Part shown: positions 17,768 through 28,228 of the stretch, piece by piece | Layout of the letters: each line of letters starts with the position of its first letter | How positions within the stretch are numbered: position 1 is the first letter of the stretch | Origin: Massilia sp. UMI-21 | Lineage (GTDB): Bacteria > Pseudomonadota > Gammaproteobacteria > Burkholderiales > Burkholderiaceae_D | Assembly: GCA_015277795.1 (NCBI GenBank) | Contig: CP063848.1 | Location: 372,001 to 436,000 of the forward strand | Direction: 5' to 3' | DNA length: 64,000 nt | Notes under the pieces: generated by a model | What the model was told of the DNA's origin: nothing | The model's database searches: none | The model's input: only the letters and a program-made list of their open reading frames with translations | Made by a program: the position numbers and the translations under genes

Positions 17768-18637
17768 TCACCAGGCGCGCAGCCAGTCGGCGGTCCAGGC
17801 GGCGACCTGGTCGCGCCAGGCGCGCCGCGAGAAGGTGTGGTCGGCCGGCGCCAGCTCATGCCGGGTGAAGCGTGGCGCCGCCAGCAGCTGGCGCCACTGC
17901 GGCGAGGCGCCCGACAGGTCGGCGAATTCGCGCGCGGTGAGGTCGGCGCCGCTCAGCACCAGCAGCACCTGGCCGGGGAAGCGCGCCAGGCCGTCGTGCA
18001 TGCGTTCGGGCAGGGTGCGGCCGCAGCCGGCACCGTCCCTGCCTGGCGTTCGGGGCGCAGGCCGCAGCGCGCGCAGCTGGCCCAGCAGCGAGGCCAGCGC
18101 GGGACGCAGTGCAAAACGGCCCGCAAAGATCTTTTTCCACAGTTCCGGCGAGAACACGCGCTCGCGGTAATAATGCTTCACGGTGGCCCTCGCCAGGCTC
18201 TCTTCGGTGCGCACCCACGGATTGAGCAGCACCAGCCCGGCCACCCGGGCATCGCCGCCGGCATACATGGCGGCGCTTGAAGCGCCGTCGCACAGGCCCC
18301 ACAGCACCACCTCGCGCATCTCCGGCACGCAGGCCGTGAAGGCATCGATGGCGGCGCGGATATCGGCCTTCTGGTCTTCGAAGCCGCGCGCTTCGCCACT
18401 GCTGTCGCCCATGCCGCGCACATCGAAGCGCATGGCCGGGATGCCCTGTTCGGCCAGGGCGCGGGCGAGCAGGGTGAACTGGCGGTGGCTGCCGGCGCGG
18501 TATTGCGGGCCGCCGACCACGACCAGCACGCCGCGCGCGCCTGGCCGTTCGGGAAGCGTGGCCACGCCCACCAGCGACTCGCCGCCGCAGGGGAAGGCGA
18601 GCGCCTTTTCCTGGTAGCGCATGGACTCAGGCTGCAT
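17768..18637 (-). CDS. Exosortase A system-associated hydrolase 1
   Basis: An alpha/beta-hydrolase of 289 residues. The oxyanion region is VVVGGPQYRAGSHRQ, and FDVRGMGDSSG follows. The nucleophile elbow GLCDG places a cysteine (Cys116) where most family members have serine. A C-terminal His lies in the PADHTF context. These features match hydr1, found only in exosortase A loci; substrate is unknown. It overlaps the upstream hydrolase 2 gene by 11 bases and is the last gene of a five-gene minus-strand unit. Starting at 18622 is also possible. Confidence 0.85.
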   Translation of the reverse strand: MQPESMRYQEKALAFPCGGESLVGVATLPERPGARGVLVVVGGPQYRAGSHRQFTLLARALAEQGIPAMRFDVRGMGDSSGEARGFEDQKADIRAAIDAFTACVPEMREVVLWGLCDGASSAAMYAGGDARVAGLVLLNPWVRTEESLARATVKHYYRERVFSPELWKKIFAGRFALRPALASLLGQLRALRPAPRTPGRDGAGCGRTLPERMHDGLARFPGQVLLVLSGADLTAREFADLSGASPQWRQLLAAPRFTRHELAPADHTFSRRAWRDQVAAWTADWLRAW

Positions 18638-19478
18638 TGGCCGGCTCCTTCAGCGCTTCGCAGGTGGCCGCGACCAGGTCCGGACATTCGCCGGTTTCCG
18701 GGCTGGCCCAGAATTGCTGTCCGACGACCTGCTTCAATTGCAGCTGCACGCCCAGGGCGCGCCAGGCGCGCGCGATGTTGGTGGTGGCCGGTGCGATGGG
18801 CCGGTCGGCGCCGGCCGCCACCTCGAACCAGTGCAGCGGCGCCGTGCGCGGCGCCAGGGCGGTGGCATCGAGGGCCTCAATCGCCCGCACCAGTTCGGGA
18901 TGCACTTCGTAGCCGGCCACTTCCAGGGATTCGCCGCGCGCGAGCGTCGCGCGCAGGGCGGCGGTGCCGCTTCGGGTGTCGCCGCCGGCCAGCATGTCGG
19001 CCGCGATGCGGGTGCGCAGGAACTGCGTCACGAAACCTTGTCCGGCCAGCACCGGCTGCCACAGCACGATCGCGGCCAGCGGCTGCGCCAGGGCGGCGCT
19101 GCGGGCAAAGTCGAGCGCGAGGGCGGCGCCGAGCCGCAGTCCCAGCAGGGTCAGCGGCCGGCCGAGGCGCGTGTCGAGCCAGGCGGCGGCCGCTTCCAGG
19201 TCGCGCTTCCAGCCATCCCAGCGGGCGTCGAGGAAGTCACCGCTGCTGTCGCCGCAACCGTGCAGGTCGACCTGCAGCACGCCGTAGCCGTTCGCCGCCA
19301 GCGCGCGCGCCTGCAGCGCGGCCATGCGCCGCGAACGGTTCAGTTCCTCGGCAAACGGGTGCACGTACAGCAGCGCGCCGCGGCATTCGCCGCGCGGCGG
19401 ATGGAACAGGCAGAAGCGCTCCCCGTCCTCGACCCGCAGGAAGAAGGGCTCGGGGGTGCCTGCGCGCGCGTCGTTCAT
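18627..19478 (-). CDS. Exosortase A system-associated hydrolase 2
   Basis: A 283-residue alpha/beta-hydrolase-fold protein with YVHPFAEELNRSRRM and VDLHGCGDSSGDF motifs, matching hydr2 of exosortase A loci. The expected nucleophile elbow reads GLRLG, so position 115 is arginine rather than Ser or Cys. It may be catalytically dead or act as partner of hydrolase 1. The start overlaps the acyl carrier protein stop as ATGA, indicating translational coupling. Confidence 0.85.
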   Translation of the reverse strand: MNDARAGTPEPFFLRVEDGERFCLFHPPRGECRGALLYVHPFAEELNRSRRMAALQARALAANGYGVLQVDLHGCGDSSGDFLDARWDGWKRDLEAAAAWLDTRLGRPLTLLGLRLGAALALDFARSAALAQPLAAIVLWQPVLAGQGFVTQFLRTRIAADMLAGGDTRSGTAALRATLARGESLEVAGYEVHPELVRAIEALDATALAPRTAPLHWFEVAAGADRPIAPATTNIARAWRALGVQLQLKQVVGQQFWASPETGECPDLVAATCEALKEPANAA

Positions 19479-19723
19479 GCGCCGCGCTTTTCCTGCACGA
19501 AGGCCGCCAGGCTGCCCAGGGTGGCAAAGGTGCTGGCGCTGATTTCGTCGTCGTCGACCATGATCCCGAAATGCTCTTCGAGCGCGCCGATCAGGCTGAC
19601 CACCGCCATCGAATCGAGTTCCGGCAGGCTGCCCAGCAGGGGGGAATCCGCGTCGAGGGTCTCGCCCGCCGGGCCCAGGTTCAGCACGTCGGTGAGGATG
19701 TTCCTGACTTCGTTCAAATACAT
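19475..19723 (-). CDS. Acyl carrier protein of the XrtA locus
   Basis: An 82-residue acidic helical protein with the phosphopantetheine attachment site ELDSMAV (Ser38), the standard length and motif of discrete carrier proteins. It sits between the GNAT-like protein (10-base overlap) and hydrolase 2 (ATGA overlap). The divergent acyl-CoA ligase-like enzyme at 22120 is a likely partner that loads an acyl or aminoacyl group on it. The cargo cannot be told from sequence. Confidence 0.88.
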   Translation of the reverse strand: MYLNEVRNILTDVLNLGPAGETLDADSPLLGSLPELDSMAVVSLIGALEEHFGIMVDDDEISASTFATLGSLAAFVQEKRGA

Positions 19724-20763
19724 TGTTGCTCCGTCAAATGAGTGCCCGCCGCGCGCGCCTGCAGCCGGCGGTGCCAGCTGCGCAGCGCGGGCCAGCGATA
19801 AGTATTGAGATGGTAGAGCGTGCGCACCTCATCCGTCCAGCGCAGATGCCATTCCATCACCTTGCCGTAGAACTCGATGCGCGCAAAGCGCGCTTCCTCG
19901 AACAGCTGCCGGGTTTCTTCCTCGCGCATCAGGAGGGTGGGCGAGAGCGATTTGTCCACCGATTCGTCGTAGGCGGTCTTGAGCACCACGATGCAGTCCG
20001 GCCCTTCGATGCACAGGTCGCTCGCCACCAGGCGGTCGCCGAACCAGTAGCGATAGATGCTGCCGGCGCCGCGCCGGCAGAAAGCTTCCAGCATGTCGCG
20101 ATAGAAGCGTCCCTGGGCATTGTCGGCGTGGACCGCGGTGCCGCTGCCGGCTTTCCAGCCCGTGCTTTCCATGTTGCCGTAGTCGGCCACTGCCGCCGCC
20201 ACGGCTTCCGGTGCGCGCAGCACTTCCAGCCGCGGCACGATGCCCTCGCGTTCGAGCCGGGCGCGCTGCTTCTTGAGGTTGCCGCGCAGGTTCTTGCCGC
20301 GCGCTTCCCAGTATTGCGCAAAACCGCCGCGGACGCTGATGCGGGCAGTGAGGATGTAGTCCAGCGTCTGCACGCAGCCGGTGTCCAGGGGGCGCGGATA
20401 GAGTTCGGGATCGCATTGCGTCAGTCCCAGCACCAGGGCGAAACCGGGCAGGGCGCGCACCAGCGCGACGCCCAGCGCGGCGTGGTCCAGGCCGGGACGC
20501 TGCAGCCAGATTCCCACCGGCGCCTGGGCCGGCTGGAAGGTCTGCCAGCGCGCCCGTCCGTTCGGCGCCAGCACCGCCATGGCCAGGGTCTGGCCGCCTT
20601 GGCGGCAGATGGCCAGCAGTTCGCTGCCGTCGCCGAAGTGTTCCAGCAGCGGCAGCACGAAGTCGGCGGCCAGCAGCGGCGAGGCTGGGCCTTGCTGGTG
20701 CAGCCGCGTCCATTCCTGCAGGTGCGCGGCAAAGCCGCTTGCGGGGACCAGGCTCCAGTTCAT
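19714..20763 (-). CDS. GNAT/FemAB-like acetyltransferase
   Basis: A 349-residue protein with a tandem GNAT layout. Its second half contains GKNLRGNLKKQRARL and the conserved RYWFGDRLVASDLCI stretch, typical of BioF2-like (Acetyltransf_6) proteins related to FemAB. It may transfer the acyl group carried by the neighbouring acyl carrier protein to an amino sugar. The start at 20763 overlaps the stop of the aminotransferase gene (ATGA); a longer frame upstream is a shadow of that gene. It is separate from the FemAB protein at 40403-41500. Confidence 0.75.
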   Translation of the reverse strand: MNWSLVPASGFAAHLQEWTRLHQQGPASPLLAADFVLPLLEHFGDGSELLAICRQGGQTLAMAVLAPNGRARWQTFQPAQAPVGIWLQRPGLDHAALGVALVRALPGFALVLGLTQCDPELYPRPLDTGCVQTLDYILTARISVRGGFAQYWEARGKNLRGNLKKQRARLEREGIVPRLEVLRAPEAVAAAVADYGNMESTGWKAGSGTAVHADNAQGRFYRDMLEAFCRRGAGSIYRYWFGDRLVASDLCIEGPDCIVVLKTAYDESVDKSLSPTLLMREEETRQLFEEARFARIEFYGKVMEWHLRWTDEVRTLYHLNTYRWPALRSWHRRLQARAAGTHLTEQQCI

Positions 20764-21980
20764 GCGGCTTCCTCCCGTGGGTGCAGTGCCGCGCGCAGTT
20801 GCGCGCCCATCCAGGCCAACTCGTCCGCGCGCAGCTCCTGGTGGCAGGGCAGGGCCAGCACGCGGCGCGCCAGCATGGCGCTGTTGGCGCAGGTCGCGGC
20901 ATCGACACCGGGCCAGCGCTGCTGGGCGAAGCGCACCAGCGGCACCCCGGCCGCCTGCAGGCGTTCGAACACGGCTTCGGGATCGTCGAACACCAGCGGG
21001 CATTGCCAGGGAACGACGTCGGCCGGCAGGCTGGCGAACAGCGGACGGCAGCCCGGCAGGCCGTGCGCCGCCTGTTCCAGCAGCAGGTAGTGGCGGCGGC
21101 GCAGGGTGGCGATGCGCCGGGTCGAGACCAGCCGCATGAGCGCGCGCGAAAACCACGCCGAGCGCTTGTCCAGCCAGCGCGGCTCGAAGTCGAAGCCGCT
21201 GTCGGACGAGGCCGGCGCCAGGGCGGCCGGGGCCGCGGCGCCGGTGGTGGCGGCGCGGCGCGACTTGAGGGCGCGCCAGGCCAGGTCTTTAAAGCGCAGG
21301 GGCAGGCGCAGCAGGGCGGCGAGCGCCGCCAGGCGGCCGTGGGCGAAACTGTTTTCCAGCGCCGCCAGCGCCGCCTTGGCCTCGAAGCCGGGGCCGGCCG
21401 AACGCAGCGCCACGCGGTCGAGCCGGTGGCGGCTCGAGACCAGGCAGCCACCTTCGTAGGTCGGGAAGAATTTCATGCTGCTGGCGATCGCATAGTCGCC
21501 CCAGGATCCCAGCGGGCGGCCGGCATGCATGCCGAAGAAAGCATGCGCGCAGTCTTCCAGCAACAGCAGGCCATGCGCGTCGCACCAGGCGCGGATCGTC
21601 GCCATGTCCTGCGGGAAGCCGAAATAATGGGTCACCATGAGCGCCCGCGTCGCCGGGCCGATCCTGGCCGCGAGGTCGTCCAGGTCGACCGAAGCGTCGG
21701 GACCGATCCGGTAGAATACCGGGGTGGCGCCGCACCACAGGACCGGCGGCACCATCGACGGACTGTGATAGGCCGGCACCAGCACCTCGTCGCCGGCCCG
21801 CAGGCCCATCTCGCGCAGGGCCAGCGCGATCGCCACCCTGCCGCTGGTCACCTGGCGCACCTGTCCGGCATCGAGCACCGAGGGCGGCCGGCCGGCGCTG
21901 CGCGTGCTACCGGGCGGCGCGCTGAACGACGCACGCGATAGCACGGGGGCGATCGGTATCTTGGGGCGCTGCTCCGTCAT
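20760..21980 (-). CDS. DegT/DnrJ/EryC1/StrS aminotransferase
   Basis: A PLP-dependent sugar aminotransferase-like protein of 406 residues. It has substrate/PLP motifs VPAYHSP and LEDCAHAFFG, and the Schiff-base Lys170 in SSMKFFPTYEGG. The family aminates keto-sugars bound to nucleotides. The C-terminal ~120 residues are less typical. It is first of a minus-strand operon with GNAT, carrier protein and two hydrolases, consistent with building an N-acylated amino group. The ATG at 21980 was selected because family homology starts soon after it; the longer frame crosses the promoter region. Confidence 0.82.
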   Translation of the reverse strand: MTEQRPKIPIAPVLSRASFSAPPGSTRSAGRPPSVLDAGQVRQVTSGRVAIALALREMGLRAGDEVLVPAYHSPSMVPPVLWCGATPVFYRIGPDASVDLDDLAARIGPATRALMVTHYFGFPQDMATIRAWCDAHGLLLLEDCAHAFFGMHAGRPLGSWGDYAIASSMKFFPTYEGGCLVSSRHRLDRVALRSAGPGFEAKAALAALENSFAHGRLAALAALLRLPLRFKDLAWRALKSRRAATTGAAAPAALAPASSDSGFDFEPRWLDKRSAWFSRALMRLVSTRRIATLRRRHYLLLEQAAHGLPGCRPLFASLPADVVPWQCPLVFDDPEAVFERLQAAGVPLVRFAQQRWPGVDAATCANSAMLARRVLALPCHQELRADELAWMGAQLRAALHPREEAA

Positions 21981-22007
21981 GTCAGAAGTTGTCAAGTTAG
22001 GCAACAC

Positions 22008-22027
22008 AGTATAAGGCTTGCAAGCCT
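22008..22027 (-). promoter_or_regulatory. Divergent regulatory region: -10 element and 14-bp palindrome
   Basis: On the minus strand a TATACT hexamer (22013-22008) serves the aminotransferase operon. The perfect palindrome AGGCTTGCAAGCCT (22014-22027) lies directly upstream, inside the -35/-10 spacer, as a repressor site would. No good -35 was seen. For the plus direction, TTCTGA and TAAGAT spaced by 16 bases at about 22050-22080 are a weak candidate. Confidence 0.4.
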
Positions 22028-22119
22028 GGTTTGTTGTTCTGATTGGAATCGAAAATGGTAAGATGGCGCCCGCCGCTTTGGCCCCCTGCCACCCTGCCGC
22101 CCGGCACAAGAAGGTTTGA

Positions 22120-23709
<1,590 letters not shown>

Positions 23710-23713
23710 GACC

Positions 23714-24949
23714 ATGAGTACCAACAAACCAGTCCATGCCCCGCAAACCGGCTTTCCGGTCGTCGACGGCTGCCTGCAGGTCGGCGGCATCCCGCTGACC
23801 CGCCTGGCCCAGCGCGTCGGCAGCACCCCGTTCTACGCCTACGACCGCACCCTGCTCGGCGCGCGGGTGCGCCACCTGCGCGCGCACCTGCCGCCGGCGC
23901 TGGAGCTGCATTATTCGGTCAAGGCCAACCCGATGCCGGCGCTGGTGCAGCACCTGGCCGGCCTGGTCGATGGCCTCGACGTCGCCTCCGGCGGCGAGCT
24001 GAAGGTCGCGCTCGACACCGGCATGGCGCCGCAGCGCATCAGTTTCGCCGGCCCCGGCAAGTCCGAGGCCGAGCTGCGCCAGGCGATTGCCGCCGGCGTC
24101 TGCATCCACGCTGAATCGGAACGCGAGATCCGGACAGTGGCACGCCTTGGCGATGAGCTCGGGATCGCGCCGCAGCTGGTCCTGCGCATCAATCCCGACT
24201 TCGAACTGAAGGGCTCGGGCATGCGCATGGGCGGCGGCGCCAAGCAGTTCGGGATCGACGCCGAGGAGGCGCCGCGCATGCTGGCGCTGGCGGCGTCGCT
24301 GGAACTGGACGTGCTGGGCTTTCATATCTTCAGCGGCTCGCAGAGCCTGAAGGCCGATGCCATCGTCGAGGCGCAGGCGCAGACGGTCGAACTCGCGCTG
24401 CGGCTGGCCGATGCGAGCGGCAGCCCGGTACGCATGCTCAACATCGGGGGCGGCTTCGGCATTCCGTATTTTCCCGGCGAGGCGCCGCTCGACCTGGCGC
24501 CGATCGGCGCCGGCCTGGCCGGGCTGCTGCCGCGGGTGCAGGCGGCGCTGCCGCAGGCCCAGCTGTCGATCGAGCTGGGCCGCTACCTGGTGGGCGAAGC
24601 CGGCGTGTATGTGGCGCGCGTGATCGACCGCAAGGTCTCGCGCGGCCAGGTGTTCCTGGTCACCGACGGCGGCCTGCACCACCACCTGGCGGCATCGGGC
24701 AACTTCGGCCAGGTGATCCGCAAGAACTACCCGGTCGCGATCGGCAACCGGATGTCGGTGCCGGAGACCGAGGCGGTGTCGGTGGTGGGGCCGCTGTGTA
24801 CGCCGCTCGACCTGCTGGCCGACCGCATGGAACTGGCGCGCGCCGACGTGGGCGACCTGGTGGTCGTGTTCCAGTCGGGGGCCTACGGCCTGAGTGCCAG
24901 CCCAAGCGGTTTCCTGGGGCACCCGGACGCGCGCGAAGTGCTGGTGTAA
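23714..24949 (+). CDS. Exosortase A system-associated PLP-dependent decarboxylase
   Basis: A fold-III PLP enzyme of 411 residues related to diaminopimelate/ornithine decarboxylases. The cofactor lysine is Lys70 in LHYSVKANP. GSGMRMGGGAKQFGID and NIGGGFGIPYFPGE bind phosphate, and the GPLCTPLD segment holds the partner-subunit cysteine. It matches dCO2ase_PEP1. The substrate is probably an amino acid, giving an amine that the adjacent ligase and carrier protein system may use. The pair ends in a hairpin facing the large minus-strand operon. Confidence 0.9.
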   Translation: MSTNKPVHAPQTGFPVVDGCLQVGGIPLTRLAQRVGSTPFYAYDRTLLGARVRHLRAHLPPALELHYSVKANPMPALVQHLAGLVDGLDVASGGELKVALDTGMAPQRISFAGPGKSEAELRQAIAAGVCIHAESEREIRTVARLGDELGIAPQLVLRINPDFELKGSGMRMGGGAKQFGIDAEEAPRMLALAASLELDVLGFHIFSGSQSLKADAIVEAQAQTVELALRLADASGSPVRMLNIGGGFGIPYFPGEAPLDLAPIGAGLAGLLPRVQAALPQAQLSIELGRYLVGEAGVYVARVIDRKVSRGQVFLVTDGGLHHHLAASGNFGQVIRKNYPVAIGNRMSVPETEAVSVVGPLCTPLDLLADRMELARADVGDLVVVFQSGAYGLSASPSGFLGHPDAREVLV

Positions 24950-24971
24950 GGCCCTGCGCGTTGGCAGGGCC
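24950..24971. terminator. Hairpin between convergent operons
   Basis: GGCCCTGC (24950-24957) pairs perfectly with GCAGGGCC (24964-24971) around a 6-base loop. It lies in the 28-base gap between two convergent stops. There is no T tail, so it is only a probable bidirectional terminator. Confidence 0.45.
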
Positions 24972-24977
24972 CGGTCT

Positions 24978-26723
24978 TCAGGCCCGCGCCGTTTGGTCGT
25001 GGCTCGCGTTCCAGTAACGGTGATAGACCGCGGCGGTCTTGATCAGGTAGCTGTAGTCGCGCACGCCGCTGCTGGTCAGCAGGCTGGCCAGTCGCAAGGT
25101 GCCGCGGCTGATGAGATGGTCGGGGAAGCGTTTCGACGCCAGCATCTGACGACCGTTTTTGGCGTTCGCACGCCGCATCTCGGCATACATTTTCTTATCA
25201 TAATAGACATCCCATTGATATTTCAGGCCTGGAGGGCTGGGCAGCAGGCAGGGAATATGGCCGGGATAGGCCTGCCATGGGATCGTATCGAGACCGTTCG
25301 GAAAACGCGCCAGCCAGTCCATGTAGAAGCGGTGGGCCATGAACCAGTCGTTTGGCAGGCGCAGGACGCTGTCGAGGAAATCGGCGTCGAAGAAGGGTAG
25401 CTGGAACTCGATGCGCTCGACATCGATGTCTTCGAAGTGCTGGGCGAGGTGCCGGCGCTGGTCGTTGAACATCAGGAACAACTGGAATTTCCGGCCAGGG
25501 TCGGGACTGTCGATCGCGGCGAGTTCATCCTTCACCCCCTGGAATGGCAGATCCACCACGGTATCGAGCGAGTCGCGCTTGATGATCCGCTTCGGGATCC
25601 CCTTCGTGAACAGCGTGATTGCCTGGTCGGTCGCACCGCGTTCCATCGCCTGCACGATCTCCGGCGTCATGTACACGTTGCCGAGGCCGACGCTGCCCCC
25701 ATCTCCCGACCAGATCAGCGGCGGGCGTACGCGCGTGTCGACGCCGGCGAACGTGCTCTTGATCCAGGCGTTGACGGCGTTCTTGCGGTAACCCTGGCCG
25801 ACGTTGTCGGCGTTGGTTTCAATCTGCGTGTGGTTGTTGCCGAGTTTGTCCGCGACCAGTTTGGCGAACACCTGATCCTGGCTGCCGTCCGGCGCATAGT
25901 TGACCGTGTAGACATCGTTGCCGTTTGCGGCCAGGCCGCCGACGATCACGCGCGAATCCAGGCCGCCGCTGAGGAAGGCGGCGGCGATGCGCTGACCGCG
26001 CTGGCGGCGGGCGATGGCTTTCATGAATTCGCTGTAGGCGCGATCCACACCCGCTGCGTAATCAAGCTGGTCGAGTGCACCATCCCAGCGCCAGTATTGG
26101 GTGCGCGCGACCTGGCCGCCCTTTACCTGCACCGATTCTCCCGCCTTGAGCATCGAGATACCGCGGTAGGGGGTACGATCCGCCAGCGCGTAAGCGAAGG
26201 CGGCCAGTTCCGTGACCCCGCGTACGTCGAACTGGCGCGTGACTTGCGGCAGCGCTTCCAGGATGCGCAGTGCGCTTGCGAACACGACGTAGTCGGGGCC
26301 CACCCACAGATAGAGGGGACGCACGCCGACCTTGTCGACGAACAGCGTCAGCGCCTTGCCGCTCGCGTCGTAGTGCAGGCCGCAGAAGGTGCCGCGCGCC
26401 TGCCGCAATCCGCTCCCGCCGTCTTCCGTGAACAGGCGCTGCAGCAGCTGTACGTCGTCCTGGCGATTCCATTCTGCTTTAGCTTCGCCGGCGGCAAGCA
26501 GGGGCTCGCCAGCCACGAGCGTCACGCTGCCATCGGCTGCGACGGCGCGTCCGTCGGCGCCGAAGGCGCCGATATCGACGCTGACAACGAAGAATCCGGG
26601 CGCCCCGTGCTCCAGGCGCCTGTCATCGGCCTGGCGCGAGACATGCTTGCGCAGCTCGTCCAGCAGGGCGGAAGGCAGGGCTGCATCGGGTTTGAGGCTA
26701 CATACGCCAGCGAAAATGGTCAT
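24978..26723 (-). CDS. Asparagine synthase-like protein lacking the glutaminase cysteine
   Basis: A 581-residue protein with the two-domain layout of asparagine synthetase B. The C-terminal synthetase domain has the ATP pyrophosphatase loop SGGLDS (252-257). The N-terminal glutamine-amidotransferase-like domain begins MTIFAGVCS, so Cys2, the glutaminase nucleophile, is missing. It may therefore use free ammonia or another amine, or form an amide within the polymer, as in the asparagine-synthetase-like macrolactam cyclases. It ends the 18-gene minus-strand run. The start at 26723 was set by homology. A second, Cys2-containing homologue is at 34506-36440. Confidence 0.8.
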   Translation of the reverse strand: MTIFAGVCSLKPDAALPSALLDELRKHVSRQADDRRLEHGAPGFFVVSVDIGAFGADGRAVAADGSVTLVAGEPLLAAGEAKAEWNRQDDVQLLQRLFTEDGGSGLRQARGTFCGLHYDASGKALTLFVDKVGVRPLYLWVGPDYVVFASALRILEALPQVTRQFDVRGVTELAAFAYALADRTPYRGISMLKAGESVQVKGGQVARTQYWRWDGALDQLDYAAGVDRAYSEFMKAIARRQRGQRIAAAFLSGGLDSRVIVGGLAANGNDVYTVNYAPDGSQDQVFAKLVADKLGNNHTQIETNADNVGQGYRKNAVNAWIKSTFAGVDTRVRPPLIWSGDGGSVGLGNVYMTPEIVQAMERGATDQAITLFTKGIPKRIIKRDSLDTVVDLPFQGVKDELAAIDSPDPGRKFQLFLMFNDQRRHLAQHFEDIDVERIEFQLPFFDADFLDSVLRLPNDWFMAHRFYMDWLARFPNGLDTIPWQAYPGHIPCLLPSPPGLKYQWDVYYDKKMYAEMRRANAKNGRQMLASKRFPDHLISRGTLRLASLLTSSGVRDYSYLIKTAAVYHRYWNASHDQTARA

Positions 26724-26757
26724 GGTCTTATTGTCTCTCGGTGATTCGATTGGAAGT

Positions 26758-28206
26758 TCAGGTAGCCGCCTTGCGCAGGCCCACCGTGGCAAGGAATTCA
26801 TGCAGGATGCTGCGGTTGGCGAGCCAGGTGAACAATGTGTAGCTGGCGGCGCCGACGCCGACGAGCAGGATCAGCAGGCCGGCATGGCCCAGATGCGGGC
26901 TCAGCGCGGCATCGAGCAGCATCAGCGTCACCAGCATGAGCGCGGTACAGATGACGGTCGGCCATAGTGCACGCAGGAGTTCCGCGAGCCGCAGCCCGAT
27001 CAGGCGGAAGGGAATCGCAAAATTGTGATACATGAGCAATAGCGACGTGATGGTGAAGCCGGCGGCGACACCGACGATGCCCCATTGCAGCCCGATCGCC
27101 AGACCGGCGAAGATGACCAGGTTCGACAGCACGCCCCAGCGCAGCTGGAGGTCGGTGCGACCCATGGCGATGTAGATCGAGCCGGTCGTGGTCAGTACCG
27201 AACGGATCGCGGCCAGCGGAGCGAACAGCGCCAGCAGGGGAATGACCGGGGCCCAGTTCGCGCCAAAAACCGTGAACACGAAATGTTCGCGCACTGCCAG
27301 CAGCCCGAACATGAGGGGGAAGGTCAGGAAGGCGATGGCCGTGGCCACGCGCAGGAAGGCCTGGCGGAAACGCGCAAGGTCATCCTGGGCCTGTGCATAG
27401 TAGGGCGTCATGACCCGGCTGAAAACGGCGGAGATGGCCTGCATCGGGAACACCATCAGCTTGTACGCGAGATCGTACAGGCCCAGCGCCTCGGTTCCGA
27501 GGAAACGGCCGATCAAGAGGTTGTCCACGTTCTGGGCGAAATAGTAGAAGATGTTGTAGCCGGCCAGGTTCAGGCTGTAGCCCATGATCGAACGCACTTC
27601 CGCCCACAGGAAAACGAATTTCGGACGCCACCTGCTGACGATCCAGATCAGGACGGTGGTCAGGGCCGTGTTGGTCACTACCTGGTACACCAGGCTCCAC
27701 ACCCCGTGCCCGAGGATGGCCGCGCCGATCCCGACGATATACGAGACCACGGCCGCCGCCAGCTCCACCTTGGCCAGCAGGGCGAAGGACATCTGGCGCA
27801 TCAGCATGCTGGTGTGGACGATCGATAGCGAGGACAGCACGAAGGACACCGCCATCACGGTCACCACCGGCTCCACGCGCGGTTCGATATAGAACTTCGC
27901 CACCAGGGGTGCGCTCAGCATGACGATCGTCGTGATGAGCAGTCCGAACCCCAGGTTGAGCCAGAACACGCTCGACAGCAGTTGGTCGCGCATGTCCTTT
28001 TCGCGTACCAGGGCGGTGCCGGTGCCGAGATCCTTGAAGATGTCGACGAAGCCGAGGATCACGCCCGCCATTGCCACCAGGCCGAAGTCACCCGGTTCGA
28101 GCAAACGCGCGAAGGCGATATTTGCCAGCAGCGCCATGATGCGCCGGCCCATGGTCGACACCGAGGTCCACTTGACGCCGGAAACTACGCTTTGTTTGGA
28201 TGCCAT
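26758..28206 (-). CDS. Polysaccharide flippase (Wzx/WzxC type)
   Basis: A 482-residue integral membrane protein with about 12-14 hydrophobic helices. The start SVVSGVKWTSVSTMGRRI and the motif ARLLEPGDFGLVAMAGV are typical of WzxC/RfbX-like lipid-linked oligosaccharide flippases. It should move undecaprenyl-linked repeat units to the periplasm, where the O-antigen-ligase-like protein (30549-31913) polymerises or transfers them. The next gene in the operon starts 34 bases downstream. Confidence 0.88.
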   Translation of the reverse strand: MASKQSVVSGVKWTSVSTMGRRIMALLANIAFARLLEPGDFGLVAMAGVILGFVDIFKDLGTGTALVREKDMRDQLLSSVFWLNLGFGLLITTIVMLSAPLVAKFYIEPRVEPVVTVMAVSFVLSSLSIVHTSMLMRQMSFALLAKVELAAAVVSYIVGIGAAILGHGVWSLVYQVVTNTALTTVLIWIVSRWRPKFVFLWAEVRSIMGYSLNLAGYNIFYYFAQNVDNLLIGRFLGTEALGLYDLAYKLMVFPMQAISAVFSRVMTPYYAQAQDDLARFRQAFLRVATAIAFLTFPLMFGLLAVREHFVFTVFGANWAPVIPLLALFAPLAAIRSVLTTTGSIYIAMGRTDLQLRWGVLSNLVIFAGLAIGLQWGIVGVAAGFTITSLLLMYHNFAIPFRLIGLRLAELLRALWPTVICTALMLVTLMLLDAALSPHLGHAGLLILLVGVGAASYTLFTWLANRSILHEFLATVGLRKAAT

Positions 28207-28228
28207 ATTGCTGTGCCGATCTCCGTGC

